Positions 1-10,183 of a stretch of 64,000 nucleotides of DNA are shown one piece after another. Origin of the DNA: an uncultured Chlorobiaceae bacterium (GTDB lineage: Bacteria; Bacteroidota; Chlorobiia; Chlorobiales; Chlorobiaceae); the NCBI GenBank assembly GCA_903839405.1, contig CAIMCD010000018.1, positions 16,294-80,293 on the forward strand, in the 5' to 3' direction. Under the pieces are notes generated by a model. It had not been told where the DNA came from. It ran no database searches and saw nothing but the letters and a program-made list of their open reading frames with translations. A program made the position numbers and the translations under genes. Numbering within the stretch: position 1 is the first letter of the stretch; every line of letters starts with the position of its first letter.

Positions 1-132
1 CCGTATTTAACGTAACGTTCATATTTTCAGGCACTACTTTTCATAATAGTTTCAAAAAAAGGCGACCCGGAGATCGGAGTGCAGAATATAATTGTTTTTT
101 TAACAATCTATTCTTTACGCTCCTCATGAGGG

Positions 133-882
133 TCAGGCTGAGGCTTTTGCTTGGCTGAGAACCGCTTCGACAGCCTTTTTCAAAGCCTCCTGATCGCCGA
201 GATAATAGTGTTTCAGGGCCTTGAGGTCATCATCCAGCTCATAAACCAGGGGAATTCCTGTAGGAATATTAAGGCCGACAATATCCTCCTCGGAAATATT
301 GTCGAGATATTTGACCAAAGCACGCAAAGAGTTGCCGTGGGCCACAATAAGAACATTTTTGCCACTACGGATTTGGGGCACAATCGTTTCATGCCAGAAG
401 GGCAGGAAGCGATCCACCGTATCCTTCAAACACTCGGAGAGCGGAATTTCCTCCGGCTTCAGACTGGCATACCGGGGATCGGAACCCGGATAACGCTCAT
501 CGTCCAACTCAAGCGCCGGCGGAGGGGTATCGTAGCTGCGGCGCCAGACCAGCACCTGCTCCTCGCCATACTTCTGGGAGGTTTCCGACTTGTTGAGGCC
601 CTGCAAAGCTCCATAATGGCGTTCGTTAAGGCGCCAGCTCTTGAAAACCGGCAGCCACATCAAGTCCATTTGATCAAGCACGCTCCAGAGCGTTCGGATC
701 GCACGCTTCAAAACCGAGGTATAGGCGACATCAAACAGAAACCCGCCCTCACGGAGCAGTTTTCCGGCCTCAGCCGCCTCTTTGCGACCCTGATCGGAAA
801 GATCGATATCATACCATCCTGTAAAGCGGTTTTCAAGGTTCCACTGACTCTCCCCATGCCGCAACAAAACCAGTTTAATCAT
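133..882 (-). CDS. gpmA: 2,3-bisphosphoglycerate-dependent phosphoglycerate mutase
   Basis: Interconverts 3- and 2-phosphoglycerate in glycolysis and gluconeogenesis in the cytoplasm. The 249-residue protein matches the usual length of the cofactor-dependent family. It opens with the histidine phosphatase signature [10 protein letters not shown] (catalytic His9), continues with [12 protein letters not shown] and RRSYDTPPP, and carries the second catalytic histidine in [12 protein letters not shown] near residue 182. The ATG at 882 is preceded on the minus strand by a GGGGAG ribosome binding site. The gene appears monocistronic; the next gene is divergent. Identification is firm. Confidence 0.96.
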   Translation of the reverse strand: MIKLVLLRHGESQWNLENRFTGWYDIDLSDQGRKEAAEAGKLLREGGFLFDVAYTSVLKRAIRTLWSVLDQMDLMWLPVFKSWRLNERHYGALQGLNKSETSQKYGEEQVLVWRRSYDTPPPALELDDERYPGSDPRYASLKPEEIPLSECLKDTVDRFLPFWHETIVPQIRSGKNVLIVAHGNSLRALVKYLDNISEEDIVGLNIPTGIPLVYELDDDLKALKHYYLGDQEALKKAVEAVLSQAKASA

Positions 883-1196
883 AATGCTCCCCTTTTTCAG
901 GATGGTTATCGGTTTGCGGGAAATTTACCTATTTCCCCTTCATTGGCCTGCAATTTAATATTCTCTCTACCTTTTCTCAAACTTCATCCACCGCCGGGAG
1001 TGCAAAGTTTATTTCAGAATGCACAGGATAGTTACAAAAGCGGCGCTATTTCGGAGAATTGTCTGTAGATTTATAAATTGAAATATGATATCTTAAGTAA
1101 TTTTTGGCGCGCCGTACCTTGCCGTCGCACGGCTTCGGGCCCTGTGCTCTAGGGAAATGAGGATCTGTAAATGCTTTTATACTGATAAAAAAGACA
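883..1196. other. Intergenic region between divergent gpmA and the nitronate monooxygenase gene
   Basis: About 314 bases with no convincing gene. Both flanking genes start here, so it should hold two promoters, but I see no clear -35/-10 pair. Two small inverted repeats are visible between about 1120 and 1160 (gccgt/acggc and ccct/aggg). Open frames crossing this stretch are antisense shadows of the neighbours. Confidence 0.5.
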
Positions 1197-2456
1197 ATGA
1201 ACGTAGACAATTTCAGGTTACAACTGGGCGGAAAAGAGTATGTACCCATCATTATCGGCGGCATGGGAGTCAATATTTCAACGACCGAACTTGCTCTTGC
1301 GGCTGAAAAACTGGGCGGAATAGGCCATATTTCTGACGCCGAAACCGGATATGTCTGCGACAGGATATTCAATACCTCGTTTGTCAGCCGGAAAAGAAAA
1401 AAGTACATCCAGTACAGCAACAATCCCGACAAATCCGCCGTACTCTTTGACCTGGAAGAGGTTGCCGAAGCACAGAAAAAATATATCGACTACACCGTCT
1501 CCCAAAAATCCGGTAAGGGAGCGATTTTTCTCAACTGCATGGAGAAGCTGACCATGAACAGCGGCAATGAAACGCTGAAGGTACGGCTTGCGGCCGCCAT
1601 GGATGCAGGCATTGACGGCCTGACCCTTGCGGCAGGTCTCAATCTCCGTACACTCGACCTGATCCAGGATCACCCGCGCTTTCGCGATGTCCAGATTGGC
1701 ATTATCATCTCTTCCGTCAGGGCGCTCTCCATCTTTCTGAAACGTGCCGTGCGCCTGAACCGCCTGCCGGACTACATTATTGTTGAAGGACCGCTTGCCG
1801 GTGGCCATCTTGGCTTCGGGCCGGATGACTGGCAGGCCCTTGACCTCAAGACCATCTTTTCGGAGGTGCTTGCCTTCCTGAAAAAAGAGGGACTGAACAT
1901 TCCGCTTATTCCTGCCGGAGGAATCTTTACCGGTACCGACGCGGTTGACTACCTCAAGGCGGGAGCGGCGGCCGTACAGGTGGCAACCCGCTTTACCATC
2001 AGCAAAGAGGCCGGTCTGCCAGACGATGTGAAGCAGCACTATATCAATGCCCGTGAGGAGGATATTGTCATCAATATGGCTTCAACCACCGGCTACCCCA
2101 TGCGGATGCTTCTCCAGTCGCCAACCTTGCGCTATGCGATAAAGCCCAATTGCGAGGGGCTTGGCTACCTGCTTGAAAACGGCGGGAAGTGCAGCTATAT
2201 CGATGCCTATTACAACGCCATTGCCGACAGAAAACCGGGCGAGCCGATTAAGGTCAAGGAGAAGACCTGCCTCTGTACCGGCATGGCCAATTACGACTGC
2301 TGGACCTGCGGTCACACAGCCTACCGGCTCAAGGAGACCACCAACCTTCTTCCGAACGGCAAATGGCAGCTTCCGAAAGCCGAGGAGATCTTTCTTGACT
2401 ATCAGTTCAGCCGCGACCACTCCATCAAGCTCCCGGAACCGGAATTGGGGAGTTAA
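1197..2456 (+). CDS. Nitronate monooxygenase / FabK-like flavoprotein
   Basis: Predicted FMN-dependent TIM-barrel oxidoreductase of the nitronate monooxygenase (2-nitropropane dioxygenase)/FabK superfamily. Visible signatures are the N-terminal PIIIGGMGVNIST strand and glycine loop, PLAGGHLGFG around residue 200, the phosphate-binding loop PAGGIFTG, and AAAVQVATRF. The 419-residue length exceeds the usual 320-360 because of a C-terminal extension carrying cysteines in CLCTGMANYDCWTCG near residue 360, which could bind a metal or iron-sulfur centre (inference). The true substrate cannot be read from sequence. A membrane protein gene follows 53 bases downstream on the same strand. Confidence 0.85.
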   Translation: MNVDNFRLQLGGKEYVPIIIGGMGVNISTTELALAAEKLGGIGHISDAETGYVCDRIFNTSFVSRKRKKYIQYSNNPDKSAVLFDLEEVAEAQKKYIDYTVSQKSGKGAIFLNCMEKLTMNSGNETLKVRLAAAMDAGIDGLTLAAGLNLRTLDLIQDHPRFRDVQIGIIISSVRALSIFLKRAVRLNRLPDYIIVEGPLAGGHLGFGPDDWQALDLKTIFSEVLAFLKKEGLNIPLIPAGGIFTGTDAVDYLKAGAAAVQVATRFTISKEAGLPDDVKQHYINAREEDIVINMASTTGYPMRMLLQSPTLRYAIKPNCEGLGYLLENGGKCSYIDAYYNAIADRKPGEPIKVKEKTCLCTGMANYDCWTCGHTAYRLKETTNLLPNGKWQLPKAEEIFLDYQFSRDHSIKLPEPELGS

Positions 2457-2509
2457 GAGAACCTGACCTCTTTTCTGATGGCTAAACCCTTTTTAAACTA
2501 GCTGTTGAT

Positions 2510-3532
2510 ATGAAAAGAAAAGCCATCTTGTTCCTCTATGCCGCGCTTTTTGTGGCCATCTTGCTTGCGGTTACCGTTCTGGTCAACCAGTTGCATGCCC
2601 TCGCCCTGCTGCTCGGTTCGCTTCACCCTGTTGCTGGCGCGCTCTTCCTGCTGCTCAGTGCCGCACTGCTCCTCTCGGCGCTTTACCATGGAGTCCGTCT
2701 TTTTGCCCTGCCGAAAAAGCCTGAGCTGCCGGCAGATGAAAAGTCAAAAGAGATGGCCGCCTATATCACCTCCCTCGAAAAAGAGATGCCGGTTCACCCC
2801 CGCCACCCGGAAGCGGCTATAAAAGAGCGGGATATCCGCTGGGTACGCACCAATCTCAAGTTTTTGGAAGTGGACTCGCTCAACACCACCAAGCAGATCG
2901 CCACAAAAAACTTTTTTGTCGGGGCCTTTGCGCAGAACACCTCCTACGGCACCACCACCTCGCTCGCCAATATCCTCAAGGTGGTCTGGAATATTTATAC
3001 CATTCACCACCGGGAGCAGCATTTGCGGGAGTTCCTCAAGCTGCTGCGATCGGTCTACGGCTGCCTGCCGCTTTCCGACTTTAAAAAAGAGGATATCCCG
3101 GCCCATATCAAGCCGATTATCCAGTCCTCGTTCAGCAATACCCTCTCTTCGCTCCTGCCGGGCGGAAACCTGCTGACCCCGTTTTTTATGAACCTCTTTC
3201 TGGCAGGATCAACCAACACCTATCTCACCTGCCTGGCCGGTATTATCACGACCCGCCACTGCCAGATGATGACCAGGGAGGATGAAAAGGAGATTATTCA
3301 GCAAAGCATGTTTGAGGCCTCCTTCATGCTCAAGGAGATTGTCCGGGAGTGCAACCCGGTGCTCTCGGTCACCATCAGCCAGTCCGTAAAAAAAGCCGGC
3401 ATCGAAAGCCTCGACACCGTCCAGCCCCCTTCAGCCGGGAGCGGTTTAGCACAGGAGATTGTATCCCACCTGGCAAGCTCCCTGAAAAATATTATCCGCG
3501 AAAATATCTCGACCGAAAAGCACGAGGAGTAA
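2510..3532 (+). CDS. Membrane protein of uncertain family, DUF697-like
   Basis: Protein of 340 residues. Two hydrophobic segments near the N-terminus (about residues 5-25 and 35-60) precede a largely soluble region; another hydrophobic stretch lies around residues 215-245. The central YTIHHREQHLREFLKLLRSVYG segment followed by a glycine-rich hydrophobic stretch loosely resembles DUF697/YcjF-type proteins, but I am not sure of the family. It lies 53 bases after the flavoprotein gene, so the two may be cotranscribed. It converges on tadA with a 7-base gap. No function is claimed. Confidence 0.6.
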   Translation: MKRKAILFLYAALFVAILLAVTVLVNQLHALALLLGSLHPVAGALFLLLSAALLLSALYHGVRLFALPKKPELPADEKSKEMAAYITSLEKEMPVHPRHPEAAIKERDIRWVRTNLKFLEVDSLNTTKQIATKNFFVGAFAQNTSYGTTTSLANILKVVWNIYTIHHREQHLREFLKLLRSVYGCLPLSDFKKEDIPAHIKPIIQSSFSNTLSSLLPGGNLLTPFFMNLFLAGSTNTYLTCLAGIITTRHCQMMTREDEKEIIQQSMFEASFMLKEIVRECNPVLSVTISQSVKKAGIESLDTVQPPSAGSGLAQEIVSHLASSLKNIIRENISTEKHEE

Positions 3533-3539
3533 GTAGAGT

Positions 3540-3998
3540 TCAGGATTTCTGGCGCAGCTCCCTGAAAAAATCCTGGAGGAGGTTCCGGCACTTCAGCTCC
3601 ATGATGCCGCCGAACACCTCCGGCTGATGGTTGAGCTGCTTGCATCCGGTTATGTTCAAGACCGTGCCCATTGCGCCCATTTTGGGATCATAGGCGCCGA
3701 AAATCACCCGGCCAACCTTGGCATTGACAATCGCTCCAGCACACATCGGGCAAGGCTCCATGGTAACGGCAAGCGTACAATCAGTGAGGTACTTGCTGCC
3801 GAGCGTCGCCATGGCTGCAGTCAGCGCAATCATCTCGGCATGGGCCGTAGCATCACAGAGCGCTTCCACCTGGTTATACCCCCGGCCAACAAGGTGACCG
3901 TTGCTGTCAAACACAACGGCCCCGACCGGAACCTCCTTGCGTTCAAAAGCCTTCAAGGCCTCCCGGAAAGCACTTTCCATGCAATAATTAAAATCCAT
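3540..3998 (-). CDS. tadA: tRNA-specific adenosine deaminase
   Basis: Zinc-dependent deaminase expected to convert A34 to inosine in the tRNA-Arg(ACG) anticodon. The 152-residue sequence has the cytidine/deoxycytidylate deaminase fold signatures: the catalytic HAE motif (ATAHAEMIAL, about residues 51-60) and the zinc ligands in PCPMCAGAI around residues 82-90. Length matches bacterial TadA. The end converges on the upstream membrane protein gene. A guanine deaminase is the main alternative within the family, but TadA fits better because of its length and the MEPCPMCAGA context. Confidence 0.88.
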   Translation of the reverse strand: MDFNYCMESAFREALKAFERKEVPVGAVVFDSNGHLVGRGYNQVEALCDATAHAEMIALTAAMATLGSKYLTDCTLAVTMEPCPMCAGAIVNAKVGRVIFGAYDPKMGAMGTVLNITGCKQLNHQPEVFGGIMELKCRNLLQDFFRELRQKS

Positions 3999-4146
3999 AA
4001 CGCTTTTTATATAAAAATTGTTGAGTTAACCCTCCGGGGTTTTATCATCATCCTATTTTTTACTATACTTAAATTCTTTGCGCACGCCTTTTTTTCCGTC
4101 ACTCACATCTGAACAAATTGTCGTCAGTAACCCAAGACCCAACAAT

Positions 4147-5325
4147 ATGAACATTCATGAATATCAAGGCAAGGATATCCTGAGAAAATTCGGGGTTGCA
4201 GTGCCAAAAGGAATTGTGGCCTATTCGCCTGAAGAGGCCAGAGCCGCGGCAGAGCAGCTCTTTGCGGAACAGAGCAGTCCGGTAGTGGTTGTAAAAGCGC
4301 AGATTCATGCCGGTGGCCGAGGCAAAGCCGGTGGAGTGAAGCTGGCAAAATCGCCCGAAGAGGCGGCGCAAATTGCCCATGAGTTGATCGGCCTGACGCT
4401 GGTCACCCATCAGACCGGCCCGGAAGGCAAGGAGATCAAACGACTTCTGGTTGAAGAGGGCATGAATATCGAAAAAGAGTTCTATGTCGGCATTACCCTT
4501 GACCGCTCAACCTCACGCAATGTGCTGATGGTCTCTACTGAAGGTGGCATGGAGATTGAAACCGTGGCCGAAGAGACACCGGAAAAACTTTTGAAAATCC
4601 AGATTGACCCGCTCTACGGCATGCAGGGCTTCCAGGCACGCGAAGCGGCATTCTTCCTCGGTCTTCAGGGCGAGCAGTTCCGCAACGCCGTCACCTTTAT
4701 CACCGCACTTTACAACGCCTATGTCTCGATTGATGCGGCAATAGCGGAAATCAACCCGCTGGTGGTCACCAAAGAGGGCAAGGTGCTGGCACTTGATGCC
4801 AAAATCAATTTTGACGACAACGCTCTCTACCGCCACAAGGAGTTCATTGAACTGCGCGATATCAGCGAAGAGGATCCGCTCGAAGTTGAGGCCTCAAAAT
4901 CCAACCTCAACTATGTCCGTCTTGACGGCAACGTAGGGTGTATGGTCAACGGTGCCGGACTTGCCATGGGTACCATGGACATGATCCAGCTTGCCGGCGG
5001 AAAACCGGCCAACTTCCTCGATGTCGGCGGTACAGCAAGCCCGCAGACGGTTGAAGAGGGTTTCAAAATCATTCTCGGCGACAAAAACGTCAAGGCAATT
5101 CTTGTCAACATCTTCGGCGGCATTGTCCGCTGCGACCGTGTTGCTGGCGGCATTATTGAGGCTGCCACCAAGATCGGGTTGCACCTGCCGGTCATTGTGC
5201 GCCTTGAAGGCACCAATGCACCTATCGCGCAGAAAATGCTTGATGAGTCCGGCCTGAACCTTATTTCAGCCAAAGGGTTGCGCGATGCCGCACAAAAAGT
5301 GCACGATGCACTGGCAGCATCCTGA
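4147..5325 (+). CDS. sucC: Succinyl-CoA synthetase (ADP-forming) beta subunit
   Basis: Beta subunit of succinate-CoA ligase; in green sulfur bacteria it works in the reductive TCA cycle. The 392-residue protein starts [16 protein letters not shown], the classic ATP-grasp N-terminus, so I use the ATG at 4147 rather than an upstream in-frame ATG at 4078. Other family features are the [16 protein letters not shown] loop, EINPLVV near the metal site, and [16 protein letters not shown] in the C-terminal CoA-ligase domain. sucD is not adjacent. A strong terminator follows at once, so the gene is probably monocistronic. Confidence 0.96.
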   Translation: MNIHEYQGKDILRKFGVAVPKGIVAYSPEEARAAAEQLFAEQSSPVVVVKAQIHAGGRGKAGGVKLAKSPEEAAQIAHELIGLTLVTHQTGPEGKEIKRLLVEEGMNIEKEFYVGITLDRSTSRNVLMVSTEGGMEIETVAEETPEKLLKIQIDPLYGMQGFQAREAAFFLGLQGEQFRNAVTFITALYNAYVSIDAAIAEINPLVVTKEGKVLALDAKINFDDNALYRHKEFIELRDISEEDPLEVEASKSNLNYVRLDGNVGCMVNGAGLAMGTMDMIQLAGGKPANFLDVGGTASPQTVEEGFKIILGDKNVKAILVNIFGGIVRCDRVAGGIIEAATKIGLHLPVIVRLEGTNAPIAQKMLDESGLNLISAKGLRDAAQKVHDALAAS

Positions 5326-5357
5326 GATAACCGTTTTTTAAGCTCGACCTAGCCATT

Positions 5358-5389
5358 CACCCCGCACGAAACTGCGGGGTGTTTTTTTT
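5358..5389 (+). terminator. Rho-independent terminator of sucC
   Basis: A perfect 9-bp stem (CACCCCGCA pairing with TGCGGGGTG) with a 6-base loop is followed by eight T residues, 33 bases after the sucC stop codon. Confidence 0.93.
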
Positions 5390-5405
5390 GCCGAAAAAAA
5401 GAAGA

Positions 5406-5447
5406 AACAAAAAAAGAGCGAAGAGGATATCAACTCCCCTTCGCTCT
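5406..5447 (-). terminator. Probable terminator of the tolC-macA-macB operon
   Basis: Inverted repeat of at least 8 bp (GAGCGAAG and CTTCGCTC). Read on the minus strand it is followed by a T-rich run (TTTTTTGTTTC). It lies about 250 bases past the macB stop; with the sucC terminator it separates the two convergent units. The rest of 5448-5695 shows no gene. Confidence 0.65.
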
Positions 5448-5695
5448 CACAATCAACAACATGACGGTTCTCTGCCTATCAATCATCCATTCATCTTTGC
5501 GGGTACTCTTTATATCATCATCTTCTCATCAAGAACTAGAGCCGACCTGTTGCTGAAACCCTTCTCTATACATCATCACCATTACAATCCATCATCTTAT
5601 CGTTCAATAGTATGACGAGCTTTCCACCATAATCCTGCGCAATAAAACTTTTTTTAAAAAAAAATTCTTCCAGAAACAACTCAACCTCTCCGCTG

Positions 5696-7669
5696 CTACT
5701 CATAGCGCAAAGCCTCAACCGGCTTGAGGGCTGCGGCTTTGCGGGCTGGCCAGAGGCCGAAAAAAATGCCGATAAGCGCTGAAAAAGCCGTTGCAAGCAC
5801 CACCGATACCAGGGAGGTTTTGACGGCCCATCCGGCAAAATAAGCCAGCATCAGGGAGACCCCGATACCGGCAATGACGCCGATAAGCCCTCCACTGATG
5901 GTCATGCCAACCGATTCGACCAGAAACTGCAGCATGATATCGCTTCTTCTGGCGCCAATGGCCTTGCGCAATCCAATCTCGCGGGTTCGCTCAGTAACCG
6001 AGACCAGCATGATATTCATAATGCCGATCCCTCCAACCACAAGCGAGATGGCGGCAATGGAGCCGAGCAGAAGGCTCATGGTCTGGGTGGTACTGCTGAG
6101 CATCTGCTGAATTTCAGTCATGTCCCGGATATTGAAGGAGTCGTCATCCGCTTTCAGATGGTGCCGTTTGCGGATCAGCTCGCTGATTGCACTTTTGGCC
6201 TGCTCAATCAGGGTGGGCGAGGTGACCTCAACAAAGATGCCGCTGAGATAATCCTTGCCAAGCACACGGTACATGGCGGTCGTAACCGGAATAATCACCA
6301 CATCATCCTCATCCTGCGGCCCGGAGAACCCTTTTGCCGGAGCAATGCCGATAACCTTGAAATTAATCCGGTTGATCTTGACGGTTTTTCCGATCGGGTT
6401 GCTGTTGGCGAACAACTCCTTGACCACCGTGACGCCGATGATGGCCACCTTTTCGCGCGCCTGAATCTCCTCATTGGTAAACCACCTCCCGACCGTCGGG
6501 ACGGATGAACGCATGGTACCGTAATCAAACCCCACCCCGGTAAGGGTCGAACTCCAGTTTTTGTTGCCATAGACAATTCGCCCTGCGCCATTAACCACCC
6601 CGCTGGCATTTTTCACCACCGTACGGAGTGAGGCAATATCGGTCACATCAATAAAGGTAAAGCGGGCAACTGCTCCGGCTCCCTGGGAGGCTCCCCGGAT
6701 TTTGGCCGATCCGCCCCTGATGGAGAGCATGTTCGAGCCCATGGATTTCAACTGCTCCTGCATGGCGGCTTTAGCGCCCTCACCAAGCGCCATCATGGCG
6801 ATGACCGACGCGACCCCGACAAAAATGCCAAGCACGGAGAGAAAGGTGCGCATCTTGTTGGCAAGAATGGACTGAAAGGCCTGCGCCAAAAATCCCCGAA
6901 ACCGCCCATCCTGCCAGAGGGAAACTTTGCGCGACATATGTGTTTCAAAAGCAATCTCCCCTGCTGCTGATACAGGTTCCACGCCCGGCTTGCGCTCGTC
7001 GGAAATGATGACCCCGTCGCGCATGGTAAGTATGCGATCGGCATAGGCTGCAATATCATGCTCATGGGTAACCATGATGACGGTTTTGCCCTTCTCATGC
7101 AGACCTTGAAGGATCTTCATGATCTCCAGGGAGTTTTTCGTATCAAGATTTCCCGTAGGCTCGTCGGCAAAAATAATGAGCGGATCACGGATCAAGGCTC
7201 TCGCTATAGCCACCCGCTGCTGCTCGCCCCCGGAGAGCTGGTTGGGGGTGTGATCCATTCGCTGGTCAAGACCAACCATCTTCAAACACGCAATGGCCTC
7301 CTTGCGAAAATCCCCTTTCAGGCCGCTGTAGATATGGGGAAGGCGGACATTATCGACAATGGTCATGCGCTTGAGCAGGTGAAACTGCTGAAAAACAAAG
7401 CCGGCAACATTATTGCGCAGCCCGGCCTGCTCATCTTCGCTCAACGTGTTGACATTATTGCCAAGGATCAGGTACTCTCCCTTGTCGGGCGTGTCGAGCA
7501 GGCCAAGAATCTGCATCAGGGAGGATTTCCCCGAGCCCGAAGCCCCCATGATTGCCACAAACTCACCCCTCTCGATGGTTAGCGAAACCCCGCGCAACGC
7601 ATTCACGGTGCTTTCACCAATCTGGTATGAGCGGTGGACATCAACAAGTTCAAGCAGCATGGGTCTCAT
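5696..7669 (-). CDS. macB: MacB-like ABC transporter, fused ATPase and permease
   Basis: Inner-membrane ATPase/permease of a tripartite exporter or secretion pump. At 657 residues it matches E. coli MacB. The N-terminal ABC domain has Walker [10 protein letters not shown] (residues 42-50), the signature [15 protein letters not shown] and Walker [11 protein letters not shown]. The C-terminal half has one transmembrane helix near 270-290, a large periplasmic MacB-type domain and three C-terminal helices ending in the FtsX-like [20 protein letters not shown]. The start ATG overlaps the macA stop as ATGA, indicating translational coupling. Substrate (macrolide, peptide, lipid or siderophore) cannot be inferred. 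Confidence 0.92.
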   Translation of the reverse strand: MRPMLLELVDVHRSYQIGESTVNALRGVSLTIERGEFVAIMGASGSGKSSLMQILGLLDTPDKGEYLILGNNVNTLSEDEQAGLRNNVAGFVFQQFHLLKRMTIVDNVRLPHIYSGLKGDFRKEAIACLKMVGLDQRMDHTPNQLSGGEQQRVAIARALIRDPLIIFADEPTGNLDTKNSLEIMKILQGLHEKGKTVIMVTHEHDIAAYADRILTMRDGVIISDERKPGVEPVSAAGEIAFETHMSRKVSLWQDGRFRGFLAQAFQSILANKMRTFLSVLGIFVGVASVIAMMALGEGAKAAMQEQLKSMGSNMLSIRGGSAKIRGASQGAGAVARFTFIDVTDIASLRTVVKNASGVVNGAGRIVYGNKNWSSTLTGVGFDYGTMRSSVPTVGRWFTNEEIQAREKVAIIGVTVVKELFANSNPIGKTVKINRINFKVIGIAPAKGFSGPQDEDDVVIIPVTTAMYRVLGKDYLSGIFVEVTSPTLIEQAKSAISELIRKRHHLKADDDSFNIRDMTEIQQMLSSTTQTMSLLLGSIAAISLVVGGIGIMNIMLVSVTERTREIGLRKAIGARRSDIMLQFLVESVGMTISGGLIGVIAGIGVSLMLAYFAGWAVKTSLVSVVLATAFSALIGIFFGLWPARKAAALKPVEALRYE

Positions 7670-8634
7670 TTTTTCGTTTTGTTCCGCTGGGGCATAAAGG
7701 GGTTTGTACCGCCATTTTTGCCGGGAAGAACAAAGGAGGTATCCGGAAGCAGCACAACCGAGCTATCGGTCAACCCCGAAAGAATCTCGACGTTGCTCTC
7801 ATCCTGCAGCCCAATCTCTACCGGCTTGAAGCGTGTGGGTTTTGCCGCATCCCCACTTTTCTGCAACACCGCCGTCTTGCCGTTGCGGCTCAAAACCGCA
7901 CTGACGGGCAACAGGAGTGCATTGTTTTTTTCCTGAACAATAATTTTAATGTTGGCACTCATCCCGGAGCGGAAAACATCCGGAATCCGTTCAGGCAGAA
8001 CATCGACATTGTAAATATTGACGTTATTCTGGAGATGTGACTCATAGTAGATATGGTGCACCACGCCGTTAACCTTGATTGCCGGATAGGCATCAAGCCC
8101 GATCTCGGCCTTCTGGCCAACTTTGACCTTTCCGATATCGGTTTCATCGACGAAAGCCTTGACCAGCAGATGATCGGAGAGCACAAAGAGCGAGTCACTC
8201 GTGGTGACGGTCTTGCCCGGATCAACGCTCCGCACAATCACCTGACCGGTCATCGGAGAGATCACGGCAGTCTCCTTGTAGACCTTCTGCCAGTAGCTCT
8301 GCTCACTTTTCCCCTGCAACTTGGCCGCATCAAGCAGGGCCGCCCGCTCGGTTGAGCTGAGCATGGCAAGCACCTCTCCCTTCTTGACAAGCTGCCCCTC
8401 TTCGACCAGAATCTCCTCAATCCGGCCGCCAACCGAAGACTGGATTTTAACCCTGGTCTGTGGTTCAACCGCCCCGGTGGTCGACACAACGGAGGTGATG
8501 GTGCCGCGTGACGGGCGGATTTCTTGAAGTTGCTTCTGTGCCGTGCGACTTCTCGTGAAATAAAAGAAGCCCGCAACCCCCGCTAAAACAAGCGCCGCCG
8601 CAATGCCCCATACCAGTTTTTTCCTGCTAGCCAT
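7666..8634 (-). CDS. macA: MacA-like periplasmic adaptor (HlyD/RND membrane fusion protein)
   Basis: Periplasmic adaptor linking MacB-like ATPase to the TolC-like channel. It has 322 residues with an N-terminal membrane anchor (about residues 9-26), a biotinyl-lipoyl half-motif ([26 protein letters not shown]), the reciprocal half [16 protein letters not shown], and beta-barrel and membrane-proximal domains. The hairpin is short, so the protein is shorter than the roughly 370 residues of E. coli MacA. I choose the ATG at 8634 over the TTG at 8637 because AAGGAGGAG lies just upstream at good spacing. It overlaps the end of tolC by 8 bases and macB by 4. Confidence 0.9.
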   Translation of the reverse strand: MASRKKLVWGIAAALVLAGVAGFFYFTRSRTAQKQLQEIRPSRGTITSVVSTTGAVEPQTRVKIQSSVGGRIEEILVEEGQLVKKGEVLAMLSSTERAALLDAAKLQGKSEQSYWQKVYKETAVISPMTGQVIVRSVDPGKTVTTSDSLFVLSDHLLVKAFVDETDIGKVKVGQKAEIGLDAYPAIKVNGVVHHIYYESHLQNNVNIYNVDVLPERIPDVFRSGMSANIKIIVQEKNNALLLPVSAVLSRNGKTAVLQKSGDAAKPTRFKPVEIGLQDESNVEILSGLTDSSVVLLPDTSFVLPGKNGGTNPFMPQRNKTKK

Positions 8635-9892
8635 CAACTCCTCCTCCTTTTGCCTGGATCCATTGAGCCTCGGCAGTCAAGAGCGCTGCTTCAGCATTAA
8701 GAAAATCTTTTTTTGCACTGACAAGATTGTTTTCAATAATCACCCAGTCGTTGAATAAAATCAGACCGTTCGAGTATTGCGCATTGGCAATGGAGGAGCG
8801 CTCGGTGGCGGCATCAAGAAATTTTTTCTTGACCAGAACCATCTGGCGGGCATCCTGAAAAGTTTTCCAGCTCTCTTCCAGAGTATTGAGAAGCTGGAGG
8901 TAACCGCTTTTTTCCTGGGCATTCTGCTGGCTCAGAACCGCCATGGCTTTGGAGACCTTTGCATGGCCAATGGAGCCTTCATAAATCGGCACAGAGAGCG
9001 TTACCCCTGCGCTCCAGTCCACCGAATGGAAGGGCCAGCTCACCACCATGCTCTTTCCAACCGATGAGTTCAGGTAAAGATCCGGGGAAAAGGCATTTTT
9101 GGCCGCCTGAAGATTATAGCGTGCGGCTTTGCTCTGGGCATCAAGCTGCTGAAAGAGGGGATTGTATTTTACCAGTTGAGCCAGGTCAGGCTTGTTGGTC
9201 GAAAGATCGGAAGCCGTGAATGCTCCCTGCACCCTGATCGGCTTATGGGCATCGCGTCCGAGGGCTGAGGCAAGTTTGGTCTGGGCCAGCACAAGGCCCC
9301 GTTCGGCCTGAGAGACTTCAAAAGCCGCCTGGGCCATATCAGCCTCGGCCTGGCGAAGTGCACCAACATGCTCCCGTCCGCCCTGATAGCGAAGATTGAT
9401 AAGCCGAAGATTATTCTTCCGCCTGTCGGCAATTTCACGGGTAAGTCCAACCAGTTCCTGCGCTTTAAGCAGTTCCGTAAATGCCGAACGGAGAGCAAAA
9501 CGAACCGCAGCGGAAACCGCAAAATAGTTGTACTGAGCCGCTTTGATCGACTCAGCATTACCCGAAACAAGGCTTGAAGTTTTATGTCCGTCAAAGAGAA
9601 GCTGCTTTGCCGAGAGCGAATAGGAGAGTATGGAAGAGGGTTCGATACCTTTCGATGTTGTACCGCTCTCCTGGGTGCTCACGCCGAAACTGAGCGAGGG
9701 AAGAAGCGCTCCGGCCGTTATCTGCTTGTCGGCCTCAGCCTGCTGGAGGGTGGCAAGTGCAGAAAAAAGATCGGGATGAGCCTGGCGTGCCTCACTGATA
9801 CACTGCTGCCAGCTCAACAGCTCTTCAGCCTGCAGCAGCGGGGAGGCAAAAAGCAGCAGCACGACCAGAAGCGGATAGATTCTTGCTCTCAT
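8627..9892 (-). CDS. TolC-family outer membrane efflux protein
   Basis: Outer-membrane channel of the tripartite pump and first gene of this operon. The start at 9892 gives a 421-residue protein that opens with a clean signal peptide (MRARIYPLLVVLLLFASPLLQA); the upstream in-frame extension to 9991 is cysteine- and arginine-rich and unlikely to be translated. The sequence shows the internal duplication of the family: long helical segments such as LRQAEADMAQAAFEVSQAER and SGYLQLLNTLEESWKTFQDA separated by beta-strand parts such as DLYLNSSVGKS. Gene order tolC-macA-macB with overlaps supports one transcript. Confidence 0.9.
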   Translation of the reverse strand: MRARIYPLLVVLLLFASPLLQAEELLSWQQCISEARQAHPDLFSALATLQQAEADKQITAGALLPSLSFGVSTQESGTTSKGIEPSSILSYSLSAKQLLFDGHKTSSLVSGNAESIKAAQYNYFAVSAAVRFALRSAFTELLKAQELVGLTREIADRRKNNLRLINLRYQGGREHVGALRQAEADMAQAAFEVSQAERGLVLAQTKLASALGRDAHKPIRVQGAFTASDLSTNKPDLAQLVKYNPLFQQLDAQSKAARYNLQAAKNAFSPDLYLNSSVGKSMVVSWPFHSVDWSAGVTLSVPIYEGSIGHAKVSKAMAVLSQQNAQEKSGYLQLLNTLEESWKTFQDARQMVLVKKKFLDAATERSSIANAQYSNGLILFNDWVIIENNLVSAKKDFLNAEAALLTAEAQWIQAKGGGVDG

Positions 9893-10183
9893 TGAGGAAA
9901 TATTCAGGTAAAAAGAGTGAAATAATGCACAACCAACTCTTGAACAACACCGTTTAAATCTTTGACGTTCATTGCATTTAAAACCTTGCACATAAAGAGC
10001 ATAATATTTTTAAAAAAATGGCTGGGAGGGTAGCAGTGAACCATTCGGCGAAGAGAAAAAAAGTGAAACCGGAGGCTTTGGGGCATTCGGGTTCATGAAG
10101 CTTTGCTGAAATAGTGTATCTTTTCCCCGTTATTAAAGAATACTATCAATGATCCCGATTATTTTCACCAGTTCTCTCTTATC

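Noticed and set aside
151..1068. 305-codon plus-strand open frame
   Set aside because: Lies antisense to gpmA, which has clear catalytic motifs; the frame has no recognisable protein features.
9893..9991. N-terminal extension of the TolC-like protein
   Set aside because: It precedes a clean signal peptide and would bury it internally.
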